64,000 nt of DNA from Rubrivivax sp. (GCA_024641945.1 JAHECD010000012.1:1-64000); one strand, 5' to 3'; shown: positions 47,076 through 56,765, numbered from the stretch's first letter. Made by a program: numbers and translations. The notes: a model not told the origin generated them from the letters alone.

Positions 47076-49115
47076 ATGCGATCCCACCCACTCCGCTCCT
47101 TCGGTCTTTCATTGCTCCTGCCCCTGGCGATCGCAGCGACCGCCGCGGCCGCCGAGCGCCAACCGGCGCCGCGCGCCGCGCCACAGGGGTCGCTGGATGC
47201 GCGTGTCATCGTGGCCTACCGGGCTGCGGCACCCCTCGTGCGCGAGCAGGCGCTGGCGGTCGGCGCCAGCCGCGCGCAGGTGGTGGCCACGTACCAGCAC
47301 CGTGCCGATGTGCTGGCGCGGCGGGCCGGCGTGCCGCTGAAGGTGGGCCGTGCCATCGGAACGCAGGCCCACGTGGTGACCGCCACGGGGCTGTCGTCGT
47401 CGGCACTCGCCGCGCAATTGCGGGCGGATCCGAATGTGGAATACGCCGTGGTCGACCAACGCCGCCGCGCCCTGATGGTGCCCAGCGATCCGCTGTACGC
47501 GGCGGGTCCCGCGGTGAACCTTGCCGCGCAGACCGGCGGGCCGGCAGCGGGCCAGTGGTACCTGCGCGCGCCGACCGACCTTTTCAAATCGGCGATCAAC
47601 GCCGAGGCCGCCTGGGACGTCACGACCGGCTCGCCCGACATCGTCGTGGCCGTGCTCGATACCGGCGTGCGCTACGACCACGTGGACCTGCAAGGTCGCC
47701 TGCTGTCGGGCTACGACTTCATCAGCGATGCCGCCACCGCCAACGACGGCGGGGCGCGCGATGCCGATGCCAACGACCCGGGCGACTGGATCACCGCGGC
47801 CGAGGACGCGAGCGGGCCTTTCAAGGGGTGCGGCGTCGAAGACAGCTCGTGGCATGGCACCCAGACGTCGGCGCTCATCGGCGCGGCCACCAACAACGGC
47901 CTGGGCATGGCCGGCATCGCGCACGGCGCACGCCTCTTGCCGGTGCGCGTGCTCGGCAAGTGCGGCGGCTATGACTCCGACATCCTGGCCGGCATGCTCT
48001 GGGCAGCCGGCATCGACCAGGCGGGGCTCGTCGGCAGCCGCACGCCGGCCCGGGTGCTCAATATGAGCCTGGGCGGCGACGGCGCGTGTTCGGCGGCGTA
48101 CGCCGATGCGGTCGCCCAGGTCACCGCCAGGGGCGCCGTCGTGGTGGCGGCGGCCGGCAACAGCGCCGGCCACGCGGTCGGTACACCGGCCAACTGCGCC
48201 GGCGTGATCGGCGTCGCCGGGCTGCGCCACGCCGGCACCAAGGTCGGCTTCTCGGATCTGGGCCCGGAGATCACCATCGGCGCGCCAGGGGGCAACTGCG
48301 TCAACGTGGGCGTGGGCGATGCGTGCCTCTACCCGATCCTCACGGCGTCCAACAGCGGCACGCGCGGACCCAATGCCGGCGGGTCGATCTATACGGACGG
48401 CTTCGACATCAGCGTCGGGACGAGCTTCTCAGCGCCCATCGTCTCCGGCACGCTGGCACTGATGCTGTCGGCCCGGCCCGAACTGACACCGGCCGAGTTG
48501 ACGGCGGCGTTGAAGGCGAGTGCGCGTCCGTATCCGACGTCGGGTGCGGACAACGGGCCGGGCGACCCGACGCCGGTCACGCCCTGTTTGCCACCGACCG
48601 GCGCGGACCAGTTGCAGTGCTACTGCACGACGGCGCTCTGTGGTGCCGGCATGGTCGACGCCGCGGGCGCGTTGGCGGCCGTGACGACCGGCCTGTATCC
48701 CCGCATCGCGGTGTCGCCGGCGGCGCCCGTGGCGGGCTCCGACGTGCAGCTTTCCGGCGCGGGCACCTTGGTGGGCGCGCACCGCAGCGTCGCCACCTGG
48801 GCCTGGACGCTCGTGAATGGCGGCGGCATCGTCACGGCCTTCAGCGGCGCCACGAATGCGTCCACCGTCACCCTGCAGCCTGTGGCACCCGGAACGGTGT
48901 CCGTCCGCCTCGCGGTCACGGACGACCTGGGCGCGACCGCCAGCACCGACATCGCCGTGACCGTGGCGGCCGTGCCGGTGGTCGCGCCGCCGTCCACCGG
49001 CAGCGGAAGCGGCGGCGGCGCCGTGTCATGGGCGTGGCTGGGCGCACTGGCGCTGGCGGCCGCCGCACTGCAACGTGTCAAAGTACGCCCGGGGCCGGGA
49101 CACGCCGGTCGATAA
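47076..49115 (+). CDS. S8 family serine peptidase with GlyGly-CTERM-like tail (1)
   Basis: Secreted subtilase of 679 aa: signal peptide (to about residue 27, ATAAAA), an I9-like propeptide, then the catalytic domain with D195 (VAVLDTGVRYDH), H260 (SSWHGTQTSALI) and S450 (GTSFSAPIVSG). A PKD-like domain follows (SVATWAWTLVNGGG...VSVRLAVTDDLGA). The tail has a Gly-rich linker (STGSGSGGGA), a hydrophobic helix (WAWLGALALAAAAL) and basic residues, the GlyGly-CTERM layout recognised by rhombosortase. Expected route: Sec export, tail cleavage, type II secretion. Tandem with the next gene. Confidence 0.87.
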   Translation: MRSHPLRSFGLSLLLPLAIAATAAAAERQPAPRAAPQGSLDARVIVAYRAAAPLVREQALAVGASRAQVVATYQHRADVLARRAGVPLKVGRAIGTQAHVVTATGLSSSALAAQLRADPNVEYAVVDQRRRALMVPSDPLYAAGPAVNLAAQTGGPAAGQWYLRAPTDLFKSAINAEAAWDVTTGSPDIVVAVLDTGVRYDHVDLQGRLLSGYDFISDAATANDGGARDADANDPGDWITAAEDASGPFKGCGVEDSSWHGTQTSALIGAATNNGLGMAGIAHGARLLPVRVLGKCGGYDSDILAGMLWAAGIDQAGLVGSRTPARVLNMSLGGDGACSAAYADAVAQVTARGAVVVAAAGNSAGHAVGTPANCAGVIGVAGLRHAGTKVGFSDLGPEITIGAPGGNCVNVGVGDACLYPILTASNSGTRGPNAGGSIYTDGFDISVGTSFSAPIVSGTLALMLSARPELTPAELTAALKASARPYPTSGADNGPGDPTPVTPCLPPTGADQLQCYCTTALCGAGMVDAAGALAAVTTGLYPRIAVSPAAPVAGSDVQLSGAGTLVGAHRSVATWAWTLVNGGGIVTAFSGATNASTVTLQPVAPGTVSVRLAVTDDLGATASTDIAVTVAAVPVVAPPSTGSGSGGGAVSWAWLGALALAAAALQRVKVRPGPGHAGR

Positions 49116-49145
49116 TTGCCGCGATTTCCCCGGAGAACCCTGCGC

Positions 49146-50957
49146 ATGTCCACCCCTGATCTTTTTCGCGGCGCGATGTCCGCTGCCGCTGCGGCGGTGG
49201 CCCTCGTGCTGGCAGCGCCCGCGGCCGCTGCCGACCCTGCGCCGGTGCGCGGCCTCATCGTCCGCCTGAAGGATGCACCGGCCAACGTCGCGCTGGCCGC
49301 GGCACCGGGTGCCAGCGCGCGTGAGCGTGCGCAGTCCGTCGCGGCCGCCGATCACGAGCGCGGCCGCTGGCAGCGCGTGATCGCCGAATCGGGCCTTGGC
49401 GGTGCCTCCGGTCGTGTGGCGCCCACGATGCGGCCGGTCGGCCGGGATCAACAACTGCTGTCGTTCGAGCAGCCGATGTCGACGGTCGAGGCGCAGGCGT
49501 TGATGGCGCGCCTGGCTGCCCGGCCCGACGTGGCCTGGGTCGAGCCGAACGTGCGCGAGCGCCGGCTGCAGGCCGTGCCGAACGATCCCTTCTTCGGCGT
49601 CGGTGGGCAGTGGTGGCTCTTGCCGGCCACCGGCTCCGACCTCAACGTGATGTCAGATCGCAGGCGTGGCGCGCCCGGTTTCCAGAATGCGTGGTTGCGT
49701 GCCGGCACGGGTGCGCCGACGGCGGTGGTGGCCGTTCTCGACACCGGTATCACGTCGCACCCTGACCTTTCCGGCCACGTGCTCGCTGGGTACGATTTTG
49801 TCAGCGACGTCAAGTTCGCCAACGACGGCAGCGGCCGTGATGCCGACCCGTCCGACCCGGGCGACTTCGTCAGCAGCGCCGATCTGGCCGATGCGCATTA
49901 CAGCGGGTGTGTGGTCGAGAACAGCACCTGGCACGGCACCGTCATCGCGGGCATCGTGGCCGCGGCCACCGACAACGCCACGGGCGTGGCCGGGATCAAC
50001 TGGAATGGCCGCGTGGTGCCCGTGCGCGTGGCGGGCAAGTGCGGCGCGGACGTGGTCGACATCGTCGACGGCATGCGCTGGGCCGGCGGTTTGGCGGTGA
50101 CCGGCGCGCCGGCCAATCTCAACCCGGCACGGGTCATCAACATCAGCTTCGGCGGCAGCAGCGCCTGCGGATCCGCGTACCAGACTGCAGTGAACGAGCT
50201 CAAGGCCGCCGGCGTGGTGGTCGTGGCCGCCGCCGGCAACGAACATGGCGCCCCCACGCGCCCGGCCAGTTGCGCCGGCGTCGTCGGCGTGGTGGCGCTC
50301 AACCGCGACGGGTTCAAGACCAACTATTCCAATTTCGGCAACGTGCTCACGGGATCCGGCCTCGCCACGGTGGGCGGCGACGACGCCTCGGACCCCGCGG
50401 CGCGCTGGAACGCCCTCGCCGATCCGGGCATCCTGACGGTCGTGAACCACGGCGCGCAGGCCCCGGGCGTGCCGGGGTATGCCTACCAGTGGGGAACGAG
50501 CTTCTCCGCACCGGTCGTATCGGGCACCGTGAGCCTGATGCTGAGCGTGAACCCGTCGCTCACGTATGCACAGATCGTCGACGGGCTGCGTCGCAGCGCG
50601 CGACCGCACGTCACGTCGCCGCGCATCGCCGCGTGCTCGGATGCCAATCCGGGCCGCTGCCTGTGCACCACATCGACCTGCGGCGCCGGCATCCTCGACG
50701 CGGAGCAGGCCGTTCTGTTCGCAACCAACCCGGCGGCCTACGTGGCACCGGCGCTCAGCGCGGCCATCATCGACAACGCCGATGTTGCAGCGGCTGCGGC
50801 GCTCGGGCCCGATCGTGCCGCCAACGTGGTCGTCGACCCGCCCACCAGCTCGGGCGGTGGCGGTGGCGGTGCCATGTCCGCCGGCTGGCTGCTCGGCCTG
50901 GCGGCGGCCGCGATCGCGCTGTCAGCGGACCGACGGCGCCGCTTGCCGGGACGCTGA
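49146..50957 (+). CDS. S8 family serine peptidase with GlyGly-CTERM-like tail (2)
   Basis: Secreted subtilase of 603 aa, 30 bases after the first. Signal peptide (to about AAAAADP), propeptide, catalytic triad D199 (VAVLDTGITSHPD), H263 (STWHGTVIAGIV) and S452 (GTSFSAPVVSG). There is no PKD domain. The tail is textbook GlyGly-CTERM: SSGGGGGGAM, helix SAGWLLGLAAAAIAL, then SADRRRRLPGR. An in-frame ATG 30 bases earlier is less likely because it gives an arginine-rich extension before the signal peptide. Duplication with divergence from the upstream gene is likely. Confidence 0.88.
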   Translation: MSTPDLFRGAMSAAAAAVALVLAAPAAAADPAPVRGLIVRLKDAPANVALAAAPGASARERAQSVAAADHERGRWQRVIAESGLGGASGRVAPTMRPVGRDQQLLSFEQPMSTVEAQALMARLAARPDVAWVEPNVRERRLQAVPNDPFFGVGGQWWLLPATGSDLNVMSDRRRGAPGFQNAWLRAGTGAPTAVVAVLDTGITSHPDLSGHVLAGYDFVSDVKFANDGSGRDADPSDPGDFVSSADLADAHYSGCVVENSTWHGTVIAGIVAAATDNATGVAGINWNGRVVPVRVAGKCGADVVDIVDGMRWAGGLAVTGAPANLNPARVINISFGGSSACGSAYQTAVNELKAAGVVVVAAAGNEHGAPTRPASCAGVVGVVALNRDGFKTNYSNFGNVLTGSGLATVGGDDASDPAARWNALADPGILTVVNHGAQAPGVPGYAYQWGTSFSAPVVSGTVSLMLSVNPSLTYAQIVDGLRRSARPHVTSPRIAACSDANPGRCLCTTSTCGAGILDAEQAVLFATNPAAYVAPALSAAIIDNADVAAAAALGPDRAANVVVDPPTSSGGGGGGAMSAGWLLGLAAAAIALSADRRRRLPGR

Positions 50958-51245
50958 GGCTGCCGGCACCGGCTGGGCCGCACGGGCCGCAGAAGCCGCG
51001 GAGGCGGCACGCCGCTCGGCGTCGGCGGCCTCGGCGTTGCGCGCGGCCGCATCCGCCTGTCGCGCCTGGGTCACTGCCTTCGGCCCCAATACCGTCACCG
51101 ATTCGGGTCGGACCTGCTGGCGCATGCGATCCGGCTCCCGCTCCGACGACAACGGCGGCTGCGCCAGCGGCGCCAGCCAGCCCTGCGTCCAAGCGAAAAA
51201 GACCACGTTGGCCGCCAGCAGCAGCACCACGATTGCTCTCAGCAA
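50922..51245 (-). CDS. Small membrane-anchored hypothetical protein downstream of birA
   Basis: Protein of 107 aa: one N-terminal membrane helix (LRAIVVLLLAANVVFFAWTQGWL) followed by an Ala/Arg-rich, probably disordered or coiled tail. In many Burkholderiales the gene after birA encodes a SPOR-domain protein with the same type of anchor; here no SPOR domain is visible, so it may be a shortened version. It overlaps birA by 7 bases and the convergent subtilase gene by 36 bases. Confidence 0.65.
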   Translation of the reverse strand: MLRAIVVLLLAANVVFFAWTQGWLAPLAQPPLSSEREPDRMRQQVRPESVTVLGPKAVTQARQADAAARNAEAADAERRAASAASAARAAQPVPAASASRQAAPSVR

Positions 51246-52162
51246 GGCGCGGCTCCGGCCGCGGCCGGCCGCACGCTGACCTCGCCGCTGACGAGCGTGT
51301 GCACCGTGCCACCCGCAGCCACGCGCAGGGCGCCGCGAGAGTCCACGCCTTCGGCCGTGCCTTGCGGTACGTCCGCGAGCGACGTCACGACGCTGCGGCC
51401 TTGCAGCAGGTCGCGTGACCGGAAGGCGGCCTCGAACGCAGCAAAGCCTTCACGCTCGAACCTGCGCAGGGCGCGCACGAGCGGAGGGGCCACCGCGGCC
51501 AGGGCCGCCGGCGCACTGGCGGCAGGGTCGATCTCCTGCAGGCAGGCGTATCCCGTGGACACGTCGTCCATCGCCTGCGGCAGCACATTCAGGCCGACGC
51601 CGACGACGCACATGCGGCCATCGCCGACCGGCACGGTCTCGATGAGCACGCCGCCGAGCTTGCGTCCGCCCAGGGGGGCATCGGCGTCGACCAGCCAGAG
51701 GTCGTTCGGCCACTTGATCTGCAGGCGCGGCGCGGCCGTCATGGGCAGCGGCTCGAGGCCTTCGGCCAGTGCCACGCCGACGGCCAGCGACAGGCCCGAC
51801 CAGTCGACAGGCGACAACGGCAGCGCGAGCGAGAACGTGAGCGAAGCGCCCGCCGTGGATTGCCACGTGCGGCCCATTCGCCCACGCCCGCGGGTCTGGT
51901 GCTCGGCCACGAGCAGGCAGGGCTGGCGGTCGCCCGAGCGCCGGCCGTGCGGCGTGCGTGGCGCACCGAACGGGTCGAATTCACCGGGACGGCTGACCGG
52001 CGCATCGCGTTGCCCCGCCAGCTGGCGCGCACGTTCGATCAGCGTCGAATTGGTCGACTCGGCACGAGCGACGATTTCGACGCTGATGCCGGGGAGCAGC
52101 GGGTCCAGACGTTCCCAGAGCGTCTCGGCGCCCCAGGACAGATGGGTCGTGGTCAAGGACAA
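51239..52162 (-). CDS. birA: Biotin-[acetyl-CoA-carboxylase] ligase
   Basis: Enzyme of 307 aa that attaches biotin to the carboxyl carrier protein. Catalytic-domain motifs: STNSTL, GRGRMGRTWQSTAGASL (biotinyl-AMP loop), KWPNDLWL and the C-terminal SH3-like domain (GVDSRGALRVAAGGTVHTLVSGEVSVR, cited in part). The N-terminal DNA-binding helix-turn-helix of E. coli BirA is missing, so it is a ligase without repressor function. Confidence 0.92.
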   Translation of the reverse strand: MSLTTTHLSWGAETLWERLDPLLPGISVEIVARAESTNSTLIERARQLAGQRDAPVSRPGEFDPFGAPRTPHGRRSGDRQPCLLVAEHQTRGRGRMGRTWQSTAGASLTFSLALPLSPVDWSGLSLAVGVALAEGLEPLPMTAAPRLQIKWPNDLWLVDADAPLGGRKLGGVLIETVPVGDGRMCVVGVGLNVLPQAMDDVSTGYACLQEIDPAASAPAALAAVAPPLVRALRRFEREGFAAFEAAFRSRDLLQGRSVVTSLADVPQGTAEGVDSRGALRVAAGGTVHTLVSGEVSVRPAAAGAAPC

Positions 52163-52171
52163 GGCGGGCCT

Positions 52172-52675
52172 TCAGCGCTTGGGTGCGAGCATCGTGCGCC
52201 GGCAGATGGGGCTGCCGCATCGGCATTCGTACTGCTTCTTCAGCTTCGGCGTGTAGCGTTCGTCGATGACGAGCCCGTAGTCATAGAACAGTTCTTCGCC
52301 GGGATGCAGGTCGCGCAGCGCCTTGATGAAGATGCGGCCCTCGACTTCGTCGGCCTCGCAGTTGGGTTCGCAGGAGTGGTTGATCCAGCGCGCCGCGTTG
52401 CCGCCGACCTTGGCGTCGATCACGTGTTTGTCATCGACATGGAAGTAGAAGGTATGGTGCGGGTCGTGCGGGTCGTGCGGGTGCCGGCGCAGCGCCTCCG
52501 GCCAGGATATGACCTCGCCCTTGTATTCGATCAGCGTTTCGCCCGCGGGGATCGCCTGCAGGGCATAGACCCCCTTGCCGTGGACGCCGGAGCGCCGTAC
52601 CTGGATGCGCCGGCCGGCAACGGCCTTGTGGTTTTTTGGGGCGGAGGCGGGGGCGGCTTGCACGGAGGCTTTCAT
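52172..52675 (-). CDS. SET-domain protein-lysine methyltransferase
   Basis: Protein of 167 aa. SET motifs: GVHGKGVYALQAIPAGETLIEY (N-SET, cited in part), ARWINHSCEPNCEA (SAM/pseudoknot), GEELFYDYG, and a post-SET cysteine cluster CRCGSPICRR that binds zinc with an upstream Cys. Bacterial members methylate unknown proteins. The start is uncertain (52675, 52684 or 52693). A 9-base tandem repeat inside the gene encodes H-D-P repeats. Confidence 0.82.
   Translation of the reverse strand: MKASVQAAPASAPKNHKAVAGRRIQVRRSGVHGKGVYALQAIPAGETLIEYKGEVISWPEALRRHPHDPHDPHHTFYFHVDDKHVIDAKVGGNAARWINHSCEPNCEADEVEGRIFIKALRDLHPGEELFYDYGLVIDERYTPKLKKQYECRCGSPICRRTMLAPKR
52457..52483. repeat. Three tandem 9-base repeats within SET gene
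   Basis: GTGCGGGTC occurs twice and is followed by GTGCGGGTG (52457-52483). On the coding strand this gives the HDPHDPHH stretch in the SET domain. It is in frame and so could vary in copy number without disrupting the gene. Confidence 0.7.
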
Positions 52676-52767
52676 TGGGTACATTGAAACCATGGGCGCG
52701 CGCGTGTACGTGCGCGCGAGGAGCCGGATTGTAGGCAAGGCCCGCCAGGCGGGCCGGCAAAGGACCG

Positions 52768-55368
52768 ATGAGCAAGACGATCATCATTGCGGAGAAGCCC
52801 AGCGTCGCACAGGACATCGTGCGCGCGCTGACCCCGGTGGCAGGCAAGTTCGAGAAACTGGCCGACCACTTCGAGAACGACCAGTACGTGGTCACTTCGG
52901 CTGTCGGCCACCTCGTGGAGATCAAGGCGCCGGAGGAATACGACGTGAAGCGCGGCAAGTGGAGCTTTGCGCACCTGCCGGTGGTGCCGCCGCATTTCGA
53001 CCTCGCGCCGATCGACAAGGCCAAGAGCCGGCTCAATGCCGTGGTCAAGCTGGTCAAGCGCAAGGACGTGACGGCGCTCGTCAACGCCTGCGACGCCGGG
53101 CGCGAAGGCGAGTTGATCTTTCGCCTCATCGTCCAGTACGCCGCCGGCGCCAAGGGCAAGATGGACAAGCCCGTCAAGCGCCTTTGGCTGCAGAGCATGA
53201 CGCCACAGGCCATCCGCGACGGCTTCGCGCACCTGCGCAGCGACGAGCAGATGCTCGGCCTGGCCGACGCGGCGCGCAGCCGCTCCGAGGCCGACTGGCT
53301 CGTCGGCATCAACGGCACACGCGCGATGACGGCCTTCAATTCGCGCGACGGCGGTTTCTTTCTCACCACCGTCGGTCGGGTGCAGACACCCACGCTGAGC
53401 ATCGTGGTCGAGCGCGAGGAGAAGATCCGCAAGCACGTTTCGCGGCCCTACTGGGAGATCAAGGCCACCTTCGACGCCCAGGCGGGCCAATACGAAGGCA
53501 AGTGGTTCGACCCCGCGTGGAAGAAGAACGACGACCTCGAGCGGCGTGCCGACCGCGTGTGGAACGAGGCCGACGCACAAGCCATCGCGCAGGCCGTTCG
53601 TGGCCAGCCGGCGAGCGTGACCGAAGAAGCCAAGCCGAGCACCCAGAGCAGCCCGTTGCTGTACGACCTGACGACGTTGCAGCGCGAAGCGAATTCGCGC
53701 TTCGGCTTCAGCGCCAAGACCACGCTGTCGATCGCGCAGGCCCTGTACGAGAAACACAAGGTGCTGACCTATCCACGCACCGATTCGCGCGCGCTGCCCG
53801 AGGACTACCTGGGCGTGGTCAAGGACACCTTCAAGATGATCGCCGAGGACGATCTGCCCGGCCCGCTGCGCGACCTGGCGGTGCACGCGAAGAAGGGTCT
53901 TGCCGACGGCTACGTGAAACCGACCAAGCGCGTGTTCGACAACACCAAGGTGTCGGACCACTTCGCCATCATTCCCACCACGCTGGCGCCGCGCAGCCTG
54001 ACCGAGGTCGAGGCGAAGCTGTACGACATGGTCGTCAAGCGCTTCATCGCGGTGTTCTATCCGGCGGCCGAATTCATGGTCACGACGCGCATCTCCACCG
54101 TCAAGGCGGGGGCGGGCGAGCACCGCTTCCAGACCAACGGCAAGGTGCTGGTGAACCCGGGCTGGCTCGCGGTCTACGGCAAGGAGGCGCAGGACGAGGA
54201 CGCCAACCTCGTTCCGGTGACGCAGGGCGAGCTCGTGCGCACGCAGAGCGTGGACGTGAATGCGCTGAAGACCAAGCCGCCGGCGCGCTATACCGAGGCC
54301 ACGCTGCTGAGCGCCATGGAGGGTGCGGGCAAGTTGATCGACGACGACGAGTTGCGCGAGGCGATGGCCGAAAAGGGCCTGGGCACACCGGCCACGCGTG
54401 CGCAGGTGATCGAAGGCCTGATCCTCGAGAAGTACATGTACCGCGACGGGCGCGAACTCGTGCCCACGGCCAAGGCCTTCCAGCTGATGACGTTGCTGCG
54501 CGGGCTGGCGATCGAGGACCTGACCAAACCCGAGCTCACCGGCAACTGGGAGTTCCAGCTCGCCGAGATGGAGCACGGCCGCCTGAAGCGCGAAGACTTC
54601 ATGAGCGAGATCGCCAAGATGGCCGAGCGCATCGTGCGCAAGGCCAAGGAGTACGACCGCGACACGATCCCCGGCGATTACGCCACGCTCGCGGTGCCGT
54701 GCCCCAATTGCGGCGGGGTGGTGAAGGAGAACTACCGCCGCTTCACCTGCACCGGTGCCGAAGGCGCCAGCGAGGGCTGTGGTTTCAGCATCACCAAGAT
54801 CCCTGCGGGCCGCGCCTTCGAGACGGCCGAGGTCGAGGCCTTCATTCGCGACAAGAAGATCGGCCCGCTGGAGGGCTTCCGCTCCAAGGCGGGCTGGCCC
54901 TTCACGGCCGAGATGAAGCTGGCCTACGACGACGAAATCAAGAACTGGAAGCTCGAATTCGACTTCGGCGACGACGCGAAGAACGCTGAGGGCGATGGCG
55001 AGCCGGTCGATTTCTCGGGCCAGCAGTCGCTCGGCGCATGCCCCAAATGCCAGGGCCATGTGTACGAACACGGCACCTCGTACGTGTGCGAGCACGCGGT
55101 GGGTGCCCATGTCACGTGCGATTTCAAGAGCGGCAAGATCATCCTGCAGCAACCGGTGCCGCGCGAGGAGATGACCCGCCTGCTCGCCACGGGCAAGACG
55201 GCGCTGCTGGAGAACTTCGTCTCCAACAAGACGCGCCGAAAGTTCAAGGCGTTCCTGGCCTACGACAAGAAGGAAGGCAAGGTGTCATTCGAGTTCGAGC
55301 CGCGCCCGGAACGTGCTGCGGGGAAGGCGCCGGCGAAGAAGGCAGCCGCCAAGAAGACGTCCGCCTGA
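52768..55368 (+). CDS. topB: DNA topoisomerase III
   Basis: Type IA topoisomerase of 866 aa. TOPRIM domain at the N-terminus (IIIAEKPSVAQDIVRALTP; DAGREGELIFRL), active-site Tyr in LTYPRTDSRALPED, and two C-terminal zinc-ribbon-like modules (CPNCGG...CTG...GCGF and CPKCQG...CEH). The end is Lys/Ala-rich (APAKKAAAKKTSA), giving non-specific DNA contact. It decatenates and relaxes DNA with nicks or single strands. Confidence 0.94.
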   Translation: MSKTIIIAEKPSVAQDIVRALTPVAGKFEKLADHFENDQYVVTSAVGHLVEIKAPEEYDVKRGKWSFAHLPVVPPHFDLAPIDKAKSRLNAVVKLVKRKDVTALVNACDAGREGELIFRLIVQYAAGAKGKMDKPVKRLWLQSMTPQAIRDGFAHLRSDEQMLGLADAARSRSEADWLVGINGTRAMTAFNSRDGGFFLTTVGRVQTPTLSIVVEREEKIRKHVSRPYWEIKATFDAQAGQYEGKWFDPAWKKNDDLERRADRVWNEADAQAIAQAVRGQPASVTEEAKPSTQSSPLLYDLTTLQREANSRFGFSAKTTLSIAQALYEKHKVLTYPRTDSRALPEDYLGVVKDTFKMIAEDDLPGPLRDLAVHAKKGLADGYVKPTKRVFDNTKVSDHFAIIPTTLAPRSLTEVEAKLYDMVVKRFIAVFYPAAEFMVTTRISTVKAGAGEHRFQTNGKVLVNPGWLAVYGKEAQDEDANLVPVTQGELVRTQSVDVNALKTKPPARYTEATLLSAMEGAGKLIDDDELREAMAEKGLGTPATRAQVIEGLILEKYMYRDGRELVPTAKAFQLMTLLRGLAIEDLTKPELTGNWEFQLAEMEHGRLKREDFMSEIAKMAERIVRKAKEYDRDTIPGDYATLAVPCPNCGGVVKENYRRFTCTGAEGASEGCGFSITKIPAGRAFETAEVEAFIRDKKIGPLEGFRSKAGWPFTAEMKLAYDDEIKNWKLEFDFGDDAKNAEGDGEPVDFSGQQSLGACPKCQGHVYEHGTSYVCEHAVGAHVTCDFKSGKIILQQPVPREEMTRLLATGKTALLENFVSNKTRRKFKAFLAYDKKEGKVSFEFEPRPERAAGKAPAKKAAAKKTSA

Positions 55369-55384
55369 GTGCGCGGAATTGCGC

Positions 55385-55729
55385 ATGCCGACACCCTTGC
55401 CTGCGCGCACCGCTTCGGTTGCTGCCTGGCCTTGCCTGAGTGCCCGCGACGACGGGGCGCTGCTGCGCGTGGCGGTGCAGCCCGGTGCGCGCCGCACGGG
55501 TGCCGACGGACTGCACGACGGCGACCTGCGCATCCGTCTCGTCGCCCCGCCGGTGGACGGCAAGGCGAACGAGGCGCTCGTCGCCTGGCTTGCGGGCGAA
55601 TTGCGCTGCCCGCGGCGCGCGGTACGGGTCGCGCGCGGTGCCATGTCGCGCCGCAAGGGGCTGGAGATCGACCTGCCTCCGGCCGAGGTGTCGCGCTGGC
55701 TCGACGGGCTCCTGGGCGCGCCGCGGTGA
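55385..55729 (+). CDS. DUF167 (YggU) family protein
   Basis: Protein of 114 aa. Family motifs: LLRVAVQPGARRTGADGLHDGDLRIRLVAPPVDGKANEALVAWLA (cited for its start, VQPGARRTG, and PPVDGKANEAL) and the basic GAMSRRKGLEID. It is a cytosolic protein of unknown function. It begins 16 bases after topB; the AEC transporter follows 67 bases later. Confidence 0.8.
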   Translation: MPTPLPARTASVAAWPCLSARDDGALLRVAVQPGARRTGADGLHDGDLRIRLVAPPVDGKANEALVAWLAGELRCPRRAVRVARGAMSRRKGLEIDLPPAEVSRWLDGLLGAPR

Positions 55730-55796
55730 GCGCCGCGCGCTGCGGGGGGCCATTGCCTGGGGTGGCGTCTGGCAGGCCGATGGCGCAGACCTGCCG

Positions 55797-56765
55797 ATGA
55801 CGCTCGACATCGTCTACAAGCTGCTCGCGATCTTTGCCACCATCGCGATCGGCTGGACGGCGATCCGCCTGCGCTGGTTCGGCGGTGCGGCCGACGGCGC
55901 CGATCCGTCGCGCATGCTCGGCAACGTATCGATGATGATCTTCGTGCCGGCACTGTTGTTCCGCACCATGGCGCGCATCGACCTTTCGCACATGCCGTGG
56001 CAGGCCGCGCAGGCGTATTTCCTGCCCGTCATCGCGTGGACGGTGGTGTTCTACCTGTGGCAGCGGCGCCAGCCGCACGCCGGCCAACCCGCGGCGCCCG
56101 CCACACGCGCCATCACCGCGATCTACGGCAACGGCGTGCAACTCGGCATCCCGATGGCGGCCGCGCTGTTCGGCGAGAAGGGCCTGGCCATCCACATCGC
56201 ACTCGTCAGCGTGCACGGCGTGCTGCTGCTCACGTTGTTGACCGTGCTGGTCGAACTCGACATTGCGCGCCACGACCACAGCGCCACGCTGGCGCGCACG
56301 GTGCGCACCACGCTGCGCAATACGCTGGTCCATCCGGTCGTGTTGCCCGTGCTCGTCGGCGTGGTCTGGAACCTGGCGGGTTTCGGGCTGCACCCGGTGG
56401 CCGACCAGGCACTGGCCAGTCTGGGCAGCGCGGTGGTGCCCGTCTGCCTGCTGATGATCGGCATGACACTCGGTGTCTACGGTGTCGAAGGCCAGGTGCG
56501 CAATGCGCTCACGCTCAGCGCGCTGAAGCTGTTGCTGATGCCGGCCATGGTGCTGGCCGTCGCCCATTGGGGCTTCGGGCTGGATGGCGTGGCGCTGAAA
56601 GTCTGCGTGATGATGGCCGCCTTGCCCACTGGCGTGAACGCGCTGATCTTCGGCCAGCGTTACCGCACGGGCGAGCACGAGGCGACGTCGACGATCGTCG
56701 TGTCGACGGCCGGCTTCGCCCTCACCGCGACCCTCTGGCTGGCGCTGCTGTCGACCGTCGCCTGA
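55797..56765 (+). CDS. AEC family transporter
   Basis: Inner-membrane auxin-efflux-carrier-type protein of 322 aa with ten helices in two halves. Typical features are AIYGNGVQLGIPMAAALFGEKG mid-protein (cited in part) and the C-terminal MMAALPTGVNALIFGQRY. It probably exports or takes up a dicarboxylate or similar organic acid. Start at MTLDIVYKLLAIF chosen because upstream sequence is not membrane-like. Confidence 0.85.
   Translation: MTLDIVYKLLAIFATIAIGWTAIRLRWFGGAADGADPSRMLGNVSMMIFVPALLFRTMARIDLSHMPWQAAQAYFLPVIAWTVVFYLWQRRQPHAGQPAAPATRAITAIYGNGVQLGIPMAAALFGEKGLAIHIALVSVHGVLLLTLLTVLVELDIARHDHSATLARTVRTTLRNTLVHPVVLPVLVGVVWNLAGFGLHPVADQALASLGSAVVPVCLLMIGMTLGVYGVEGQVRNALTLSALKLLLMPAMVLAVAHWGFGLDGVALKVCVMMAALPTGVNALIFGQRYRTGEHEATSTIVVSTAGFALTATLWLALLSTVA

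Noticed and set aside
52672-55152. Minus-strand open frame of over 800 codons opposite topB
   Set aside because: No recognisable domain; topB on the other strand is complete with all motifs.
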